A stretch of 64,000 bases of DNA, from NCBI RefSeq assembly GCF_011207455.1, contig NZ_CP048877.1:178576-242575 (forward strand). The letters are read 5' to 3'. Below are positions 44,445 through 55,010 of the stretch, one piece after another. The notes beneath the pieces were generated by a model. That model did not search any database. It saw only the letters and a program-made list of their open reading frames with translations, and was not told the origin of the DNA. The DNA is from Thermosulfuriphilus ammonigenes (GTDB taxonomy: Bacteria; Desulfobacterota; Thermodesulfobacteria; Thermodesulfobacteriales; ST65). How positions within the stretch are numbered: the first letter of the stretch is position 1; every line of letters begins with the position of its first letter. Made by a program: the position numbers and the translations under genes.

Positions 44445-46199
44445 TTAATAGAAAATAAGCAGCCAGATATTGCTGATGGCCACACTAATAACCATATAGA
44501 CAAAACCAACCTTCATGTACTCGAAAAACTTGACCGGGTAACCGGCGCTTTCGGCGATCCCCAGGGTGACCACATTGGCGCTGGCCCCAATCATGGTGCC
44601 ATTTCCTCCGAAACAGGCTCCTAAGGCTAGGGCCCACCAGAGGACATTGTTTTCGGCCCCTGGAATGACCCGGGTAAGATAGGCCGTGATGGGAAGCATA
44701 GTGGCCGTAAAGGGGATGTTATCTACAAAGGCGCTCATGATGGCCGAAACCCAAAGGATAAGGCAAATGGCTGCCACCAGATTGCCGTGGGAAAGCTTAA
44801 GGACCCAATCGGCAATAATGGCCAAAAGACCGGTTTCCTCCACCGCCCCCACCAGAATGAAGAGGAAGATAAAAAACAGGAGAGTCGTCCATTCGATGTC
44901 TTTTTCTACTAACTCCAGGAGTTTGATCCGCTTGGTAACGATGCCGTAGGTAAAAAGCAATGAGGCCCCAAAAAGGGCGGCCACAGAGACCTCCATATGC
45001 CAAATGCCATGGGTGATAAAGAAGAAGATAACCACGGCCATGATGATAAGACCCACGGTAAGAAGGGTGGCGTCAGTAATACGATACTCCTCTCGCAGCT
45101 TGGCGATGTGGGCCTCGACATCGGTGATGGTCGCCTTTTTATATTCCCGGCCGTAGTAAACCTTGAAGAAACCATAGAGAACAATCATAGATATAGCCAC
45201 CACCGGCCCCAAATTGATGACAAAATCCATAAAGGTGAGGCCGGTATAGGAGCCAATCATAATATTCGGTGGGTCTCCAATAAGGGTGGAGGTGCCACCT
45301 ACATTGGAGGCCAGAATCTCTGGAATCAAAAGAACCGCCGGATTAAGGCCCAGGGAAAGGGCTATTTCTATAGTCACCGGAGTTAAAAGGAGCATGGTAG
45401 TTACATTATCTAAAAAGGCCGAAGAGATGGCCGTAAAGGTAGTCAAAATAAGGCAGAGGACAAAGACATTACCCCGGGCCATCTGGTAGCTCTTGTAGGC
45501 ACACCACTGAAAGACCCCGGTGTTTTTAAGGATGCCAACGATGATCATCATCCCCATAAGGAGGAAGATGACGTTCATATCGATGGCGGCGATAGCCCGC
45601 TCATAGGAGATAATATGATACTGGGGGTTAATGACCCCCACGGTATAGGTGATGACAAGCATAATGGCCGCCCCCAACATGGCGGCTACTGTTCGGTGGA
45701 GGAGTTCAAAGCTGATAAGAATATAGGCCAGGAGAAATACTACGGTGGAGATCCAGAAGGCCGGCCCGAGACTCCTTTCCAAGATGACGTCCTTTACGGC
45801 AAAGTAGTGCTGGCCGTTGTAGGCGAGGTGGTCTTGGGGAATCTTGACCCGGACTTCCTTAAAACTGGGTTTGAAGATGTCTATTTCAATCTCGGCCTGA
45901 GGCAAGAGCCCCTTTTGGACCTCGATAACCACCTGATAACTGCCGTCGCTCTCGCTCTTGAAGTATTCCAGCACTTGATGCCCGTGAGCCCCTTTGCGGA
46001 CCTTCTGAAGCTGGCCATTGATAAAGACCCTGATCTCGGCCTCATCTACTGGCTCTTTATGATTGTCAAGGATGCGTCCTGAAAGATGAAGTATCTCTTT
46101 GTCTGGAGGAGCTGCCGGTGCCTCATCAAAGGCCTCAACCCCGCTACCAATTACAAGAAGCACCATAAGAGCCGCAAAGCACCAGAGAACCTTTCTCAT
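44445..46199 (-). CDS. ArsB/NhaD/SLC13-type ion transporter with N-terminal periplasmic domain
   Basis: A 584-residue protein. A signal-like hydrophobic segment (residues 1-23) is followed by an exported domain of about 110 residues with the carboxypeptidase-regulatory-like pattern LSGRILDNHKEPVDEAEIRVFI and GSYQVVIEVQKGL. Then come about 11 membrane spans of the ion-transporter superfamily: FLDNVTTMLLLTPVTIEIA, LIPEILASNVGGTSTLIGDPPNIMIG and FVDNIPFTATMLPI. These signature repeats are seen in NhaD-type Na+/H+ antiporters and in P-protein homologues. The extra N-terminal domain is unusual. Start ATG 46199 has GGAGGAGG upstream. Confidence 0.85.
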   Translation of the reverse strand: MRKVLWCFAALMVLLVIGSGVEAFDEAPAAPPDKEILHLSGRILDNHKEPVDEAEIRVFINGQLQKVRKGAHGHQVLEYFKSESDGSYQVVIEVQKGLLPQAEIEIDIFKPSFKEVRVKIPQDHLAYNGQHYFAVKDVILERSLGPAFWISTVVFLLAYILISFELLHRTVAAMLGAAIMLVITYTVGVINPQYHIISYERAIAAIDMNVIFLLMGMMIIVGILKNTGVFQWCAYKSYQMARGNVFVLCLILTTFTAISSAFLDNVTTMLLLTPVTIEIALSLGLNPAVLLIPEILASNVGGTSTLIGDPPNIMIGSYTGLTFMDFVINLGPVVAISMIVLYGFFKVYYGREYKKATITDVEAHIAKLREEYRITDATLLTVGLIIMAVVIFFFITHGIWHMEVSVAALFGASLLFTYGIVTKRIKLLELVEKDIEWTTLLFFIFLFILVGAVEETGLLAIIADWVLKLSHGNLVAAICLILWVSAIMSAFVDNIPFTATMLPITAYLTRVIPGAENNVLWWALALGACFGGNGTMIGASANVVTLGIAESAGYPVKFFEYMKVGFVYMVISVAISNIWLLIFY

Positions 46200-46282
46200 A
46201 GAGAACCTCCTCCATAGGCTGGATCTTCCCACCTAATATCGGCAGGGGAAGTTGATTACATAACCTAAAGAAATGGCTATTT

Positions 46283-47383
46283 CTAGTCGATTTGAGGACC
46301 TTTTAAGAGATCTTCGCTGGCTTCAGGCCTTACAAAAAGATGGACGTCCCGCTGGGGGAAGGGGATGGTTATTCCTGCCCGGGCAAAGGCCTGATCAATG
46401 GCCTTGATAAGCTCATGACGGGCCAGGCCCTTTAAGGCCGGCTCCTCCACCCAACACAGGAGTTCCAGATTGATGGAGGAGTCAGCAAAGGCCCGAAGTC
46501 TTACCCGGGGAGCCGGATCCTTGACCACCCGGGGATGCTGGTGGGCCACCTCCAAAAGAACCCTCTCCACTAGATCAAGATCGCTTCCATAAGCTACTCC
46601 TACCGGCACCCGGAGGCGGAAGCGGGGCACCGGGGCACTTTCATTGATGATTTTGGAGTTGGCCATAATGGAGTTGGGGATCGTAATCAGAACATCATCT
46701 CTCGTCTTTATCTTGGTAGAGCGGATGCCAATATCTACCACCTCTCCTCGCTCACCAGAATCAATAATAATGTAGTCTCCCACCCGGTAAGTTCGGTCAA
46801 TAAAGATGCTTATCCCGCCAAAAAAGTTGGCCAACGTCTCCTTGGCCGCCAGGGCCAGAGCAATCCCCGCAATGCCTGCGGATGCAAAAAGAGGGGTTAA
46901 ATTTATCTTCCAGATGGAAAGGATTACCAATAAGCCAACGATAACGGCAATGGCCCGGAGGAGGTTTTTAAAGAGATAAAGTATATCCCGACCAATGCGT
47001 CCCTGGGCAATGAGGTATAGAAGTCTTTTTTCTGTCAGCCAGTTGATAAACCGGAGGGCCGTTACCCACCAGATAAGGGCGATGAGCGTCTTTATGGCGG
47101 CCAGAAGATAGGCCTCAAGCCTATCTTGAGTCAGAAGGTCCAGGACATATACGGGGCCAAGGAGACTTATTGTCCAGAAGACCGGACGATGGACAAGCTC
47201 CAGGATTTCATCGTCAAAGGAAAAGGAGGTCCTCTGGGCCAATCGTTTTAAGACCTGGTCAATGAGGAGATCAGCCAGTTTTCCTAAAACAAAAAAGCCC
47301 AAAAGATATAAGACGGCTTTGACCCAGATGTTTGTCTGAAAGAGCTGTTCTAGATAAATTTTCAAGTCGGTCATATTTGACAC
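46283..47383 (-). CDS. MscS-type mechanosensitive channel
   Basis: A 366-residue small-conductance channel. About four or five membrane spans precede the pore helix LFASAGIAGIALALAAKETLANFFGGISIFIDRTY-type block, which is followed by the beta domain YRVGDYIIIDSGERGEVVDIGIRSTKI and the C-terminal cage. It releases solutes on hypo-osmotic shock. GTG 47383 or ATG 47374 may be the start. The rpsT promoter overlaps this start region on the other strand. Confidence 0.92.
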   Translation of the reverse strand: MSNMTDLKIYLEQLFQTNIWVKAVLYLLGFFVLGKLADLLIDQVLKRLAQRTSFSFDDEILELVHRPVFWTISLLGPVYVLDLLTQDRLEAYLLAAIKTLIALIWWVTALRFINWLTEKRLLYLIAQGRIGRDILYLFKNLLRAIAVIVGLLVILSIWKINLTPLFASAGIAGIALALAAKETLANFFGGISIFIDRTYRVGDYIIIDSGERGEVVDIGIRSTKIKTRDDVLITIPNSIMANSKIINESAPVPRFRLRVPVGVAYGSDLDLVERVLLEVAHQHPRVVKDPAPRVRLRAFADSSINLELLCWVEEPALKGLARHELIKAIDQAFARAGITIPFPQRDVHLFVRPEASEDLLKGPQID

Positions 47384-47405
47384 CGCCTGCGGCCTGTATT
47401 ATATA
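47377..47405 (+). promoter_or_regulatory. Strong promoter for rpsT
   Basis: Perfect TTGACA (47377-47382), 17-bp spacer and TATATA (47400-47405), followed by a leader of about 40 nt. It overlaps the start codons of the divergent mscS gene. Confidence 0.72.
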
Positions 47406-47448
47406 GGCTGCCGACCAGAATAAAGCAACTAAACAAGGAGGAGTTACC

Positions 47449-47733
47449 TTGGCCAATCATCCTTCAGCCAAAAAACGGGCCCGGCAATCTGAGAAAAGAC
47501 GTCTGCGCAACAAGGCTATAAGAACGAGGGTTAAAAACGTCAGCAAGGCCGTGCTGGCAGCTGTTAACAAAGGTTCGGTGGAGGAGGCCGAGGCCGCCTT
47601 TCGCAAGGCTCAGAGCACTATCCAGTGGGCCGTTTCCAAGGGGGTGCTTCATTGGAAAAAGGCTGGTCGGAAGATCTCCCGTCTGGCCGCCAAGGTCAAC
47701 AACCTTAAAGCAACCAAGCAACAGGCCGCTTAG
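47449..47733 (+). CDS. rpsT: 30S ribosomal protein S20
   Basis: A 94-residue ribosomal protein with the family pattern ANHPSAKKRARQSEKRRLRN and AVSKGVLHWKKAGRKISRLA. It begins with TTG (47449) after a strong AAGGAGGAG; a TTG start is also used by E. coli rpsT, where it takes part in autoregulation. Monocistronic and convergent with lptE, sharing TTAG. Confidence 0.97.
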   Translation: MANHPSAKKRARQSEKRRLRNKAIRTRVKNVSKAVLAAVNKGSVEEAEAAFRKAQSTIQWAVSKGVLHWKKAGRKISRLAAKVNNLKATKQQAA

Positions 47734-48230
47734 AAATACTCCATAATCTGGTGATAAATCATCTCTGCCAAATCATAGGCCATCTTCTCTAAAATTCGTT
47801 CTTTATCAGCCTGAGAGCCGGTGGCATAGGTCTCTTCTCGATAAAGAGAACGGTTTTCCCAGATGATTTTCCCATCTCGGCGGGAGGTAAGCCTGGCCCG
47901 GGCCCTGAGGATAAGCCGGTTTTCTACTCCCTGGGCATAACTTTGATAAGAAAGCCCCCTTTGCTCAAGGGAGACTATCTCTCCGGTAAGGATCACATCG
48001 GCCTTATCTTCGGGGGCCAGCCTGAGCTTCCCTCCCCTCTCAAATTGATTGCGTATTTCTGTGGCTATCAGGGCCCCAAAACCAGCCTCCTGACTGCGAT
48101 CTTCCCAGGTGGCTACATAGACCGTTTTTATCCAGGGAGGGAGGTTTGACCCTGTACCAGCAAAGTGATAGCCGCAACCAAGAACAAACAGGCTAACCAA
48201 CCACAATATTGACCAGTTTCTTAGGAACAT
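47730..48230 (-). CDS. lptE: LPS-assembly lipoprotein LptE
   Basis: A 166-residue outer-membrane lipoprotein that plugs the LptD barrel in lipopolysaccharide export. The signal peptide ends in lipobox [10 protein letters not shown] (Cys about 19), followed by [17 protein letters not shown], the [11 protein letters not shown] strand and [16 protein letters not shown]. The start lies inside the leuS end (38 nt overlap), a common leuS-lptE order. Its presence implies an LPS outer membrane. Confidence 0.9.
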   Translation of the reverse strand: MFLRNWSILWLVSLFVLGCGYHFAGTGSNLPPWIKTVYVATWEDRSQEAGFGALIATEIRNQFERGGKLRLAPEDKADVILTGEIVSLEQRGLSYQSYAQGVENRLILRARARLTSRRDGKIIWENRSLYREETYATGSQADKERILEKMAYDLAEMIYHQIMEYF

Positions 48231-50784
48231 AGATCACCTTACGGAGACTTTTGCCTTCGAGATACTTCCTGACATTGGTCAGGGAGAGGGCCTTGTCTTT
48301 TATCTCCTCATCAGAGGCCTCTGCTGGAACCAGCACCTGCCCCCTCACCCGGCCGTTTACCTGAACAACTATCTCTATCTCTTCCGCCGTGGCCACCTGC
48401 GGGTCGTATCCTGGCCAAGGCCTCTCAAGGATAAAACCTTTCCCCCCAAGAAGGTGCCAGAGTTCTTCACATATGTGGGGCACAAAAGGAGAGAGAAGGA
48501 CAACAACCGTCTCTAAGGCCTCCCGAACCACCGGCCAGAAGCCCTCTGGCCGATCTTTGCGGTTGAGCAGGGCCGATATCTCGTTGGTCAACTCCATAAT
48601 GGCGGCAATGGCCGTATTAAAACGGTACCGATCCTGGATGTCTTCCGTAACCTTCCTGATGGTCTGGTGCGTCTTGCGACGCAGAGAGCGCAGGTCAGCA
48701 GAAGGTTTGGTGGGCAGGTCACCTGCGGCCAGAAGATCATCTCTGTTTTCGGCCACCAGACGGAAAATCCGGACAAGAAAGCGGTGAGCTCCTTCTATAC
48801 CCTGCTGGCTCCACTCAAGGTCCTTTTCTGGAGGGGCGGCAAAGAGCATGAAAAGTCTCACCGTATCCGCCCCGTAGCGTTTGATCATCTCTCCAGGATC
48901 AACCACGTTGCATTTGCTCTTGGACATCTTCTCTGGAGAGCCAAACTCCACCGGAGCGCCACAACCCTCCCGACGGCAACGCCCCTCAGGAGAAACCTCC
49001 TCAGGATAAAGCCAACCGTGGACCGGACAACGGTGGGTCTCCTTAAGAACCATACCCTGGGTAAGAAGGCGTTTAAACGGCTCATCTATAGAAAGGTACC
49101 CCAGATCTCTGAGGACCTTGGTAAAAAAACGGGCATAGAGGAGGTGAAGAACAGCGTGTTCAATCCCTCCTATGTACTGGTCCACCGGGAGCCAATAGTC
49201 TACCCGGGTCTTATCCAGGGGGCCTTCATGGTAGTCAGGACAACAGTAGCGGGCAAAGTACCAAGATGATTCCACAAAGGTGTCCATGGTATCGGTCTCC
49301 CGCCGGGCCGGAGAACCGCAACGAGGACAGCTAGTCTTCACAAAAGACTCCAGTTCGGCCAGTGGACTGCGACCGCTTCGATCCAGGTTGGCCGACAGGG
49401 GCAACTCCACCGGAAGACCCTCCTTCCTGACAGGAACAATCCCACACTCCGGACAATAAACCACCGGGATAGGGGCCCCCCAATAGCGCTGGCGAGATAT
49501 CCCCCAGTCTCTAAGACGATAGGTGATCCTGGCCCGGCCAACCCCCTTTTCCTCCAGGTATTTAACAACTTCCCGCTTTCCTTTTTCGCTTTCCAGACCG
49601 GTAAAGGGCCCGGAATTGACCATTACCCCCGGGGCCTCATAGGCCTGGGTCATCTCCTGAGGACGAAGTTCCTCACCGGGAGGGGTGATGACCACCACGA
49701 TGGGAAGCCCATATTTTTTGGCAAACTCAAAGTCCCTCTGATCATGGGCCGGCACAGCCATCACCGCCCCGGTCCCATACTCCATGAGGACAAAATTGGC
49801 GGCGAAGATAGGGACTTTTTTCCCTGTCAGGGGGTGAATGGCATGAGCTCCCAGAAATATCCCTTCCTTCTCGAAATCTCCCTCCAGAAGACGGCGACGG
49901 TCAAGGCGCCTCATTCTCTCCAAAAAGGCGCTCACCTCGGCCTCTCGGCCGCTTTCTCTGGCCAGCTCAAGGGTCAGGGGGTGTTCTGGGGCCAAGGAGA
50001 TGAAAGTCACCCCATAGAGGGTATCTGGCCTGGTGGTAAAGACCTTGATCTTCTCCGAACGGCCTTCCACGGGGAATTCTATTTCCGCCCCCTCACTCTT
50101 GCCGATCCAGTTCTTCTGCATGAGAATAACCTTCTCCGGCCAGCCCCCCTTGAGTTTTTCCAGATCCTCCAGGAGTTCTTCGGCGTAGGCCGTAATCTTT
50201 AAGAACCAGCCCCACATCTCCTTCTGGACCACCTGACTGTCACAGCGCCAGCAGGCCCCCTCGATAACCTGCTCATTGGCCAGCACCGTCTGACAGCTTT
50301 CGCACCAGTTGACCAAAGTCTTCTTACGATAAGCCAGGCCCTTTTCCAGCATTTCAATAAAAAAGAGCTGCTCCCAGCGATAATAACCAGGGTCACAGGT
50401 GGCCAGTTCCCGAGACCAGTCATAGGAGAATCCCAGACGACGCAGTTGCTGCCTCATGTAGGCGATGTTTTCGTAGGTCCACTTGGCCGGATGGGTCCCA
50501 TGCCTTATAGCCGCCCCCTCTGCCGGGAGCCCAAAGGCATCCCAGCCCATAGGGTGAAGAACATTCTTGCCCTGCATACGGAGAAAACGGGCGATGACGT
50601 CTCCGATGGTATAGTTGCGCACATGCCCCATATGAATACGCCCTGAAGGGTAGGGGAACATCTCCAGGACATAAAACTTTTCTTTGGCGGGATCTTCACA
50701 GACCTTAAAAATCTCGGCCTCTTCCCACCTTTTCTGCCACTTTTCCTCTATCTCTTCAAACTTATACGCTTTTGACTTAGCCAT
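48193..50784 (-). CDS. leuS: Leucyl-tRNA synthetase
   Basis: An 863-residue class I synthetase of the bacterial type. The HIGH motif is HMGH (about 51-54), followed by [10 protein letters not shown]; a CP1 editing domain is in the middle ([14 protein letters not shown]); the catalytic [16 protein letters not shown] and KMSKS (near 618) loop are present, plus a zinc-type insertion with CPVHGW and CRREGCG. The start at ATG 50784 has GGAGG eight bases upstream; an ATG six bases earlier is too near. It follows nusB and overlaps lptE. Confidence 0.97.
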   Translation of the reverse strand: MAKSKAYKFEEIEEKWQKRWEEAEIFKVCEDPAKEKFYVLEMFPYPSGRIHMGHVRNYTIGDVIARFLRMQGKNVLHPMGWDAFGLPAEGAAIRHGTHPAKWTYENIAYMRQQLRRLGFSYDWSRELATCDPGYYRWEQLFFIEMLEKGLAYRKKTLVNWCESCQTVLANEQVIEGACWRCDSQVVQKEMWGWFLKITAYAEELLEDLEKLKGGWPEKVILMQKNWIGKSEGAEIEFPVEGRSEKIKVFTTRPDTLYGVTFISLAPEHPLTLELARESGREAEVSAFLERMRRLDRRRLLEGDFEKEGIFLGAHAIHPLTGKKVPIFAANFVLMEYGTGAVMAVPAHDQRDFEFAKKYGLPIVVVITPPGEELRPQEMTQAYEAPGVMVNSGPFTGLESEKGKREVVKYLEEKGVGRARITYRLRDWGISRQRYWGAPIPVVYCPECGIVPVRKEGLPVELPLSANLDRSGRSPLAELESFVKTSCPRCGSPARRETDTMDTFVESSWYFARYCCPDYHEGPLDKTRVDYWLPVDQYIGGIEHAVLHLLYARFFTKVLRDLGYLSIDEPFKRLLTQGMVLKETHRCPVHGWLYPEEVSPEGRCRREGCGAPVEFGSPEKMSKSKCNVVDPGEMIKRYGADTVRLFMLFAAPPEKDLEWSQQGIEGAHRFLVRIFRLVAENRDDLLAAGDLPTKPSADLRSLRRKTHQTIRKVTEDIQDRYRFNTAIAAIMELTNEISALLNRKDRPEGFWPVVREALETVVVLLSPFVPHICEELWHLLGGKGFILERPWPGYDPQVATAEEIEIVVQVNGRVRGQVLVPAEASDEEIKDKALSLTNVRKYLEGKSLRKVIYVPKKLVNIVVG

Positions 50785-50821
50785 GCTCATCGCCTCCTCT
50801 GTCTCACCGAAAAGCAGTTCT

Positions 50822-51256
50822 TCAGGAAACTCTGGCCGCCCGGCTCATCCCGCCCAGCTCCTGCCGGTAAATAGCATCCAGGATCCCGTTGACAAAGGAG
50901 GCCGACTCCTCGCTACCAAACCTCTTGGCCAGTTCGATGGCCTCATTGAGGCTCACCTTGGGGGGGATATCCGGACGGAACAAAAGCTCATAGGTGGCGA
51001 TCCGCAGAATATTGCGGTCAATGGAGGCCATCCTCTCCAGACGCCAGTTACGGGAATGTCTCTGAATAATAGAGTCTATCTCCTCCCTCCGGGCCCAGAC
51101 CCCCAAGACCAGTTCCCGAACAAAGTCCTTGGCCACTGGACGGACAGCAAAAGTTTCCATATAGGAGGAGAGGGCCTCCTCAGGGGAGGTTCCGGTGATC
51201 TCCATTTCGTAGAGGATTTGGAGGGCCGCCTCCCGGGCCCGACGTCTGGCACTCAT
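50822..51256 (-). CDS. nusB: Transcription antitermination factor NusB
   Basis: A 144-residue all-helical protein that joins NusE (S10) in rRNA antitermination. [19 protein letters not shown] starts the family, then [32 protein letters not shown] and [26 protein letters not shown]. It follows ribH by 2 nt, the usual ribH-nusB order. Confidence 0.95.
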   Translation of the reverse strand: MSARRRAREAALQILYEMEITGTSPEEALSSYMETFAVRPVAKDFVRELVLGVWARREEIDSIIQRHSRNWRLERMASIDRNILRIATYELLFRPDIPPKVSLNEAIELAKRFGSEESASFVNGILDAIYRQELGGMSRAARVS

Positions 51257-51258
51257 CT

Positions 51259-51732
51259 CTAGGAGGGAATCTTTTGGAGCAAGTTGGCCATTTCTATGGC
51301 CACCATGGCCGCCTCAAAGCCTTTATTGCCGGCCTTGGTGCCGGCCCGTTCTATGGCCTGCTCAATGGTGTCAGTAGTCAGAACACCGAAGGCAATAGGG
51401 ACTCCGGTCTCCAGCATCACCTGGGCAATACCCTTGCTGGCTTCGGCAGCCACATACTCAAAGTGGGGGGTAGCCCCCCTTATGATGGCCCCAAGGCAGA
51501 CAAGGGCCTGGTAGCGGCCGGAGGTGGCCAGCCTTTTGGCCACCAGCGGGATTTCAAAGGAGCCCGGAACCCAAAAGACATCTATATCTTCCTCCCGAGC
51601 TCCGTGGCGTTTTAGGGCGTCTAGGGCCCCGGCAAGCAGTTTCCCGGAGATGAATTCGTTAAACCGCCCCACGATGATAGCCAAACGGAGCCCCCTGGCC
51701 TGAAAATCTCCTTCGAATCTCTGATAAGACAT
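51259..51732 (-). CDS. ribH: 6,7-dimethyl-8-ribityllumazine synthase
   Basis: A 157-residue subunit of the icosahedral lumazine synthase, the penultimate step of riboflavin synthesis. [52 protein letters not shown] and [11 protein letters not shown] are all standard. ATG 51732 follows GGGAGG; an earlier in-frame codon at 51777 would add 15 residues with no ribosome site. Confidence 0.96.
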   Translation of the reverse strand: MSYQRFEGDFQARGLRLAIIVGRFNEFISGKLLAGALDALKRHGAREEDIDVFWVPGSFEIPLVAKRLATSGRYQALVCLGAIIRGATPHFEYVAAEASKGIAQVMLETGVPIAFGVLTTDTIEQAIERAGTKAGNKGFEAAMVAIEMANLLQKIPS

Positions 51733-51801
51733 CCTACCTCCCGATAGAAAAACTTTTGCCCGCCCTTTATACCCCAATAGTGTGTCCGAGCCAACGAGGT
51801 C

Positions 51802-53013
51802 TTAGTAATCAGAAACCACGCTAAGAAGGTGCCCCAACTTCTCCCTCTTGCAACGAAGATAACGGATATTTTCCTTGTGTGGCGGGATCTCAATGGGAAC
51901 CCTCTCCACCACCTCCAGGCCATAGCCCTCCAGGCCGACGATCTTGCGGGGATTATTTGTCAGCAGTCTAAGCTTCCTTACGCCCAAATCTCGCAAAATC
52001 TGGGCTCCGATACCATAATCCCTGAGGTCGGCCTTAAATCCCAGGGCCTCATTGGCCTCCACCGTATCTTTACCGTGGTCTTGAAGAACGTAGGCCTTAA
52101 GCTTGTTGATCAGACCGATACCTCGTCCCTCCTGACGCATGTAAAGAAGAACCCCCTGGCCCTCCTGGGCGATCTTCTCCATGGCCCGCCAAAGTTGAGG
52201 GCCACAATCGCAACGGAGACTGCCGAAGACATCCCCTGTGAGACATTCGGAATGAACCCGAACCAGAATGGGCCGGTCAGGATCAATCTCTCCCATGATG
52301 AGGGCCACGTGGGTATGGGGATCAATGTCGTTGGTGTAGGCCACCAGGCGCCACTGCCCAAAGTCATTAGGGAGCCTGGTTTCCACCTCCCGGTGAACAA
52401 AGCTTTCGGTACGCAGGCGATAGGCGATAAGATCCTGGATGGTGACAATCTTAAGCCCGTGCTCCTCGGCAAAGCGTTCCAGATCCGGTAGCCGGGCCAT
52501 GGTACCATCGTCTTTCATTATCTCACATATGACGCCGGCCGGTTTAAGGCCGGCCAACCTGGCCAGATCTACTGAGGCCTCAGTGTGGCCGGCTCGCACC
52601 AAAACCCCTCCCTTTCGGGCCTTGATGGGGAAGACGTGTCCCGGGGTGACGATATCCTCAGGGCCGGCCTCATCGGCAATGGCCACCTGGATAGTCCGAG
52701 CCCGATCGTGGGCTGAGATGCCGGTAGTCACCCCGTGGCGGGCCTCAATAGAAACAGTAAAGGCCGTCCCATAACGGGCATGGTTTCTGGCCGGCATCAT
52801 GGGTAGTTCCAGCTTTTCTACCTGTTCTGGAGTCAGGGTGAGGCAGATGAGCCCCCGACCATAGCGAGCCATAAAGTTTATGGCCTCCGGAGTGACCTTC
52901 TCCGCTGCCATAACCAGGTCGCCTTCGTTCTCCCTGTCTTCGTCATCGACAACGATAATGATGCGCCCGGCTCGGATTTCTTCAATAGCCTCTTCTATGG
53001 TATGGATGGGCAT
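51802..53013 (-). CDS. ribBA: Bifunctional 3,4-dihydroxy-2-butanone-4-phosphate synthase/GTP cyclohydrolase II
   Basis: A 403-residue fusion. Residues 1-200 are RibB ([37 protein letters not shown]-type block, [17 protein letters not shown]), and residues 210-400 are RibA with the zinc cysteines in [21 protein letters not shown] and [13 protein letters not shown]. It supplies both precursors of lumazine. AAAGGAG precedes the ATG. It follows ribE by 11 nt. Confidence 0.96.
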   Translation of the reverse strand: MPIHTIEEAIEEIRAGRIIIVVDDEDRENEGDLVMAAEKVTPEAINFMARYGRGLICLTLTPEQVEKLELPMMPARNHARYGTAFTVSIEARHGVTTGISAHDRARTIQVAIADEAGPEDIVTPGHVFPIKARKGGVLVRAGHTEASVDLARLAGLKPAGVICEIMKDDGTMARLPDLERFAEEHGLKIVTIQDLIAYRLRTESFVHREVETRLPNDFGQWRLVAYTNDIDPHTHVALIMGEIDPDRPILVRVHSECLTGDVFGSLRCDCGPQLWRAMEKIAQEGQGVLLYMRQEGRGIGLINKLKAYVLQDHGKDTVEANEALGFKADLRDYGIGAQILRDLGVRKLRLLTNNPRKIVGLEGYGLEVVERVPIEIPPHKENIRYLRCKREKLGHLLSVVSDY

Positions 53014-53024
53014 GGCAGGCTCCT

Positions 53025-53669
53025 TTAGTCGAAAAATCCGTGCTGCTTAAGAAACTCTTGATCTATAGCCGTGCTATTTTTCCAAGGAGAGAGCAGCTTT
53101 TCGATATACTTACCAATAATATCTACCTCAATGTTTACCAGATCTCCTGGTTGACGGTAGCCGATGGTTGTCAGGCTAGCGGTATGAGGAATAATGGCCA
53201 AAGAGAGTCGGTGATCGCGGATATCGTTTACCGTAAGGCTTATACCATCTATAGCAATAGAGCCTTTTTGAATTACATAGCGAGAGAGTTCAGAGGGAAT
53301 CTGGACCTCATAAAATAGAAAATCTCCCTGAGAACGACGAGAAAGTACCCGGCCAACACCATCCACATGACCACTAACAATATGCCCTCCCAGCCGATCT
53401 GAGGCCCTAAGCGCCCGTTCGACATTTACCCTGTCTCCCGGTTTAAGGCCCCCCAGGGTGGTTCGAGAGATGGTCTCTGGCGAGATGTCAAAGGTTGCCG
53501 TCTGGCCATCTATATGGGTTACGGTAAGACAGACCCCGTTTACAGCTACGCTTTCACCAAGTGTAAGTTCCTGGGCAGAAAATGGGGGGATAAGGCGGAT
53601 TTTAAGCCCCCCTCCTGACCTCTCCAGCCCTCTTATCTCCCCTAGACCCTCAATAATCCCCGTAAACAT
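53025..53669 (-). CDS. ribE: Riboflavin synthase, alpha subunit type
   Basis: A 214-residue protein of two similar barrels: [12 protein letters not shown]-...[17 protein letters not shown] and [29 protein letters not shown]. It dismutates two lumazines to riboflavin. [14 protein letters not shown] is the inter-barrel active site. It lies between ribD and ribBA in one operon. Confidence 0.96.
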   Translation of the reverse strand: MFTGIIEGLGEIRGLERSGGGLKIRLIPPFSAQELTLGESVAVNGVCLTVTHIDGQTATFDISPETISRTTLGGLKPGDRVNVERALRASDRLGGHIVSGHVDGVGRVLSRRSQGDFLFYEVQIPSELSRYVIQKGSIAIDGISLTVNDIRDHRLSLAIIPHTASLTTIGYRQPGDLVNIEVDIIGKYIEKLLSPWKNSTAIDQEFLKQHGFFD

Positions 53670-53725
53670 CTTCTTCTCTCAAACGGCTGAAGCCTATTTT
53701 AGCCCAGAATGAAATTTTTGTCTTC

Positions 53726-54871
53726 TCAAAGGCTAAAGATATTCTTGTTGCGGCCCTCAAGATCCCTTAGCCAGTCTTTAAGAGAGCGGATATATCCCCG
53801 AACAAGAAGGGATTTGCCTATACGCCTGGTGCTTATCCGGGAAAGCCAGAAGGCCTCCCCCAGGCTTCCGGCCCCCTGGCCAGCCACTGCTGCCGGGGCC
53901 TGGCTCCCGCCGATGACCACCGGACCATAATAAAAAGCAATTTCATCCACCAGACCGGCGTCGAAGAAGGCCCCGTGGAGGGTAGCCCCGCCCTCAAGGA
54001 GAAGGGAAAGGATCCCTCGATCTTTAAGTTCGGTTAAGGCCTGGAGTAAATCAGGACGCCCGGCCCTAAGAGGAACCCTGATGACCTCGGCTCCTCGATC
54101 CCGAAGGGCCTTCTCCTTGACCGCCAAGGCCTCAGGACCACAGATAATAAAGACTCTGGCCGGGGAATCGGCAGCCAGAATCCTGGCCGAAGGGGGTGTT
54201 CTTAAATGGGTATCAAAGATGACCCGATGGGGATCACGCCCCCGGGGAAGACGGCAGGTAAGCCGGGGGTTATCAGCCAAAACGGTGCCAACTCCAACGG
54301 CGATGGCGTCTAAAGTCTTCCTTAAGCGATGGCCATCTTGCCTGGCCTTCTCATCAGTGATCCACTTTGAGTCGCCCCTGTAAGTGGCAATACGGCCATC
54401 AAGGCTCATGGCCGCCTTGGCCAAAACCCAGGGACGTCCTTCAGTGACCGCTTTAATAAAGAAGCGGGTAAGCTCTAAGGCCTCCTCGGCCAAAACCCCG
54501 CTTTTGACCTCAAGGCCGTGGGAGCGCAAAAATTCAAGCCCCCCGGCGGCCTGGGGATTGGGGTCTCTTAAGGCCACCACTACCCGAGCGATACCAGCCC
54601 GGAGAATAGCCTGGGTACAGGGGGGGGTGCGACCATGGTGATTACAGGGCTCAAGGGTAATATAGATGGTGGCTCCGCGAGCCGCCTCGCCAGCCTGAGC
54701 CAAGGCATAGACCTCGGCATGGGGCTTACCGGCCTGAGGATGGTAACCCCGGCCAATGATCCTCCCCTCCTTAACCACCACCGCCCCCACCGGGGGGTTG
54801 GGACTGGTGCGCCCCAGCCCCCGGCGCCCCAAGGAGAGGGCCTTTTTCATAAAATAAATGTCCTCGTCCAT
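53726..54871 (-). CDS. ribD: Bifunctional riboflavin deaminase/reductase
   Basis: A 381-residue fusion. The deaminase has the zinc motif HAEVYAL with TLEPCNHHGRTPPC; the reductase part has KAAMSLDGRIATYRGDSKWI and LLLEGGATLHGAFFDAGL. First gene of ribD-ribE-ribBA-ribH-nusB-leuS-lptE. I find no FMN riboswitch in the 235 bp before it. The AGAAGGGG site precedes the ATG. Confidence 0.95.
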   Translation of the reverse strand: MDEDIYFMKKALSLGRRGLGRTSPNPPVGAVVVKEGRIIGRGYHPQAGKPHAEVYALAQAGEAARGATIYITLEPCNHHGRTPPCTQAILRAGIARVVVALRDPNPQAAGGLEFLRSHGLEVKSGVLAEEALELTRFFIKAVTEGRPWVLAKAAMSLDGRIATYRGDSKWITDEKARQDGHRLRKTLDAIAVGVGTVLADNPRLTCRLPRGRDPHRVIFDTHLRTPPSARILAADSPARVFIICGPEALAVKEKALRDRGAEVIRVPLRAGRPDLLQALTELKDRGILSLLLEGGATLHGAFFDAGLVDEIAFYYGPVVIGGSQAPAAVAGQGAGSLGEAFWLSRISTRRIGKSLLVRGYIRSLKDWLRDLEGRNKNIFSL

Positions 54872-54910
54872 GGCCCCTTCTGGTACCAGATCTTAAGAGG
54901 ATGACAAGGA

Positions 54911-54932
54911 CGAGAAAGAAATTTCTTTCTCG
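54911..54932. promoter_or_regulatory. 22-bp perfect palindrome, candidate activator or operator site
   Basis: CGAGAAAGAAA followed directly by its reverse complement, 54911-54932. The core heptamer GAGAAAG/CTTTCTC recurs at 54943-54949 and 55002-55008. The site lies about 135 bp upstream of a sigma-54-like -12 element, a normal distance for an enhancer-binding-protein site, and 40 bp before ribD on the other strand. Confidence 0.6.
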
Positions 54933-55010
54933 GAAGAAAAATCTTTCTCAAGTGGAAAACATTTTCCCGAAGCTCCATCCAGAACTTGGCCTTTTATTTA
55001 TGAGAAAGTG

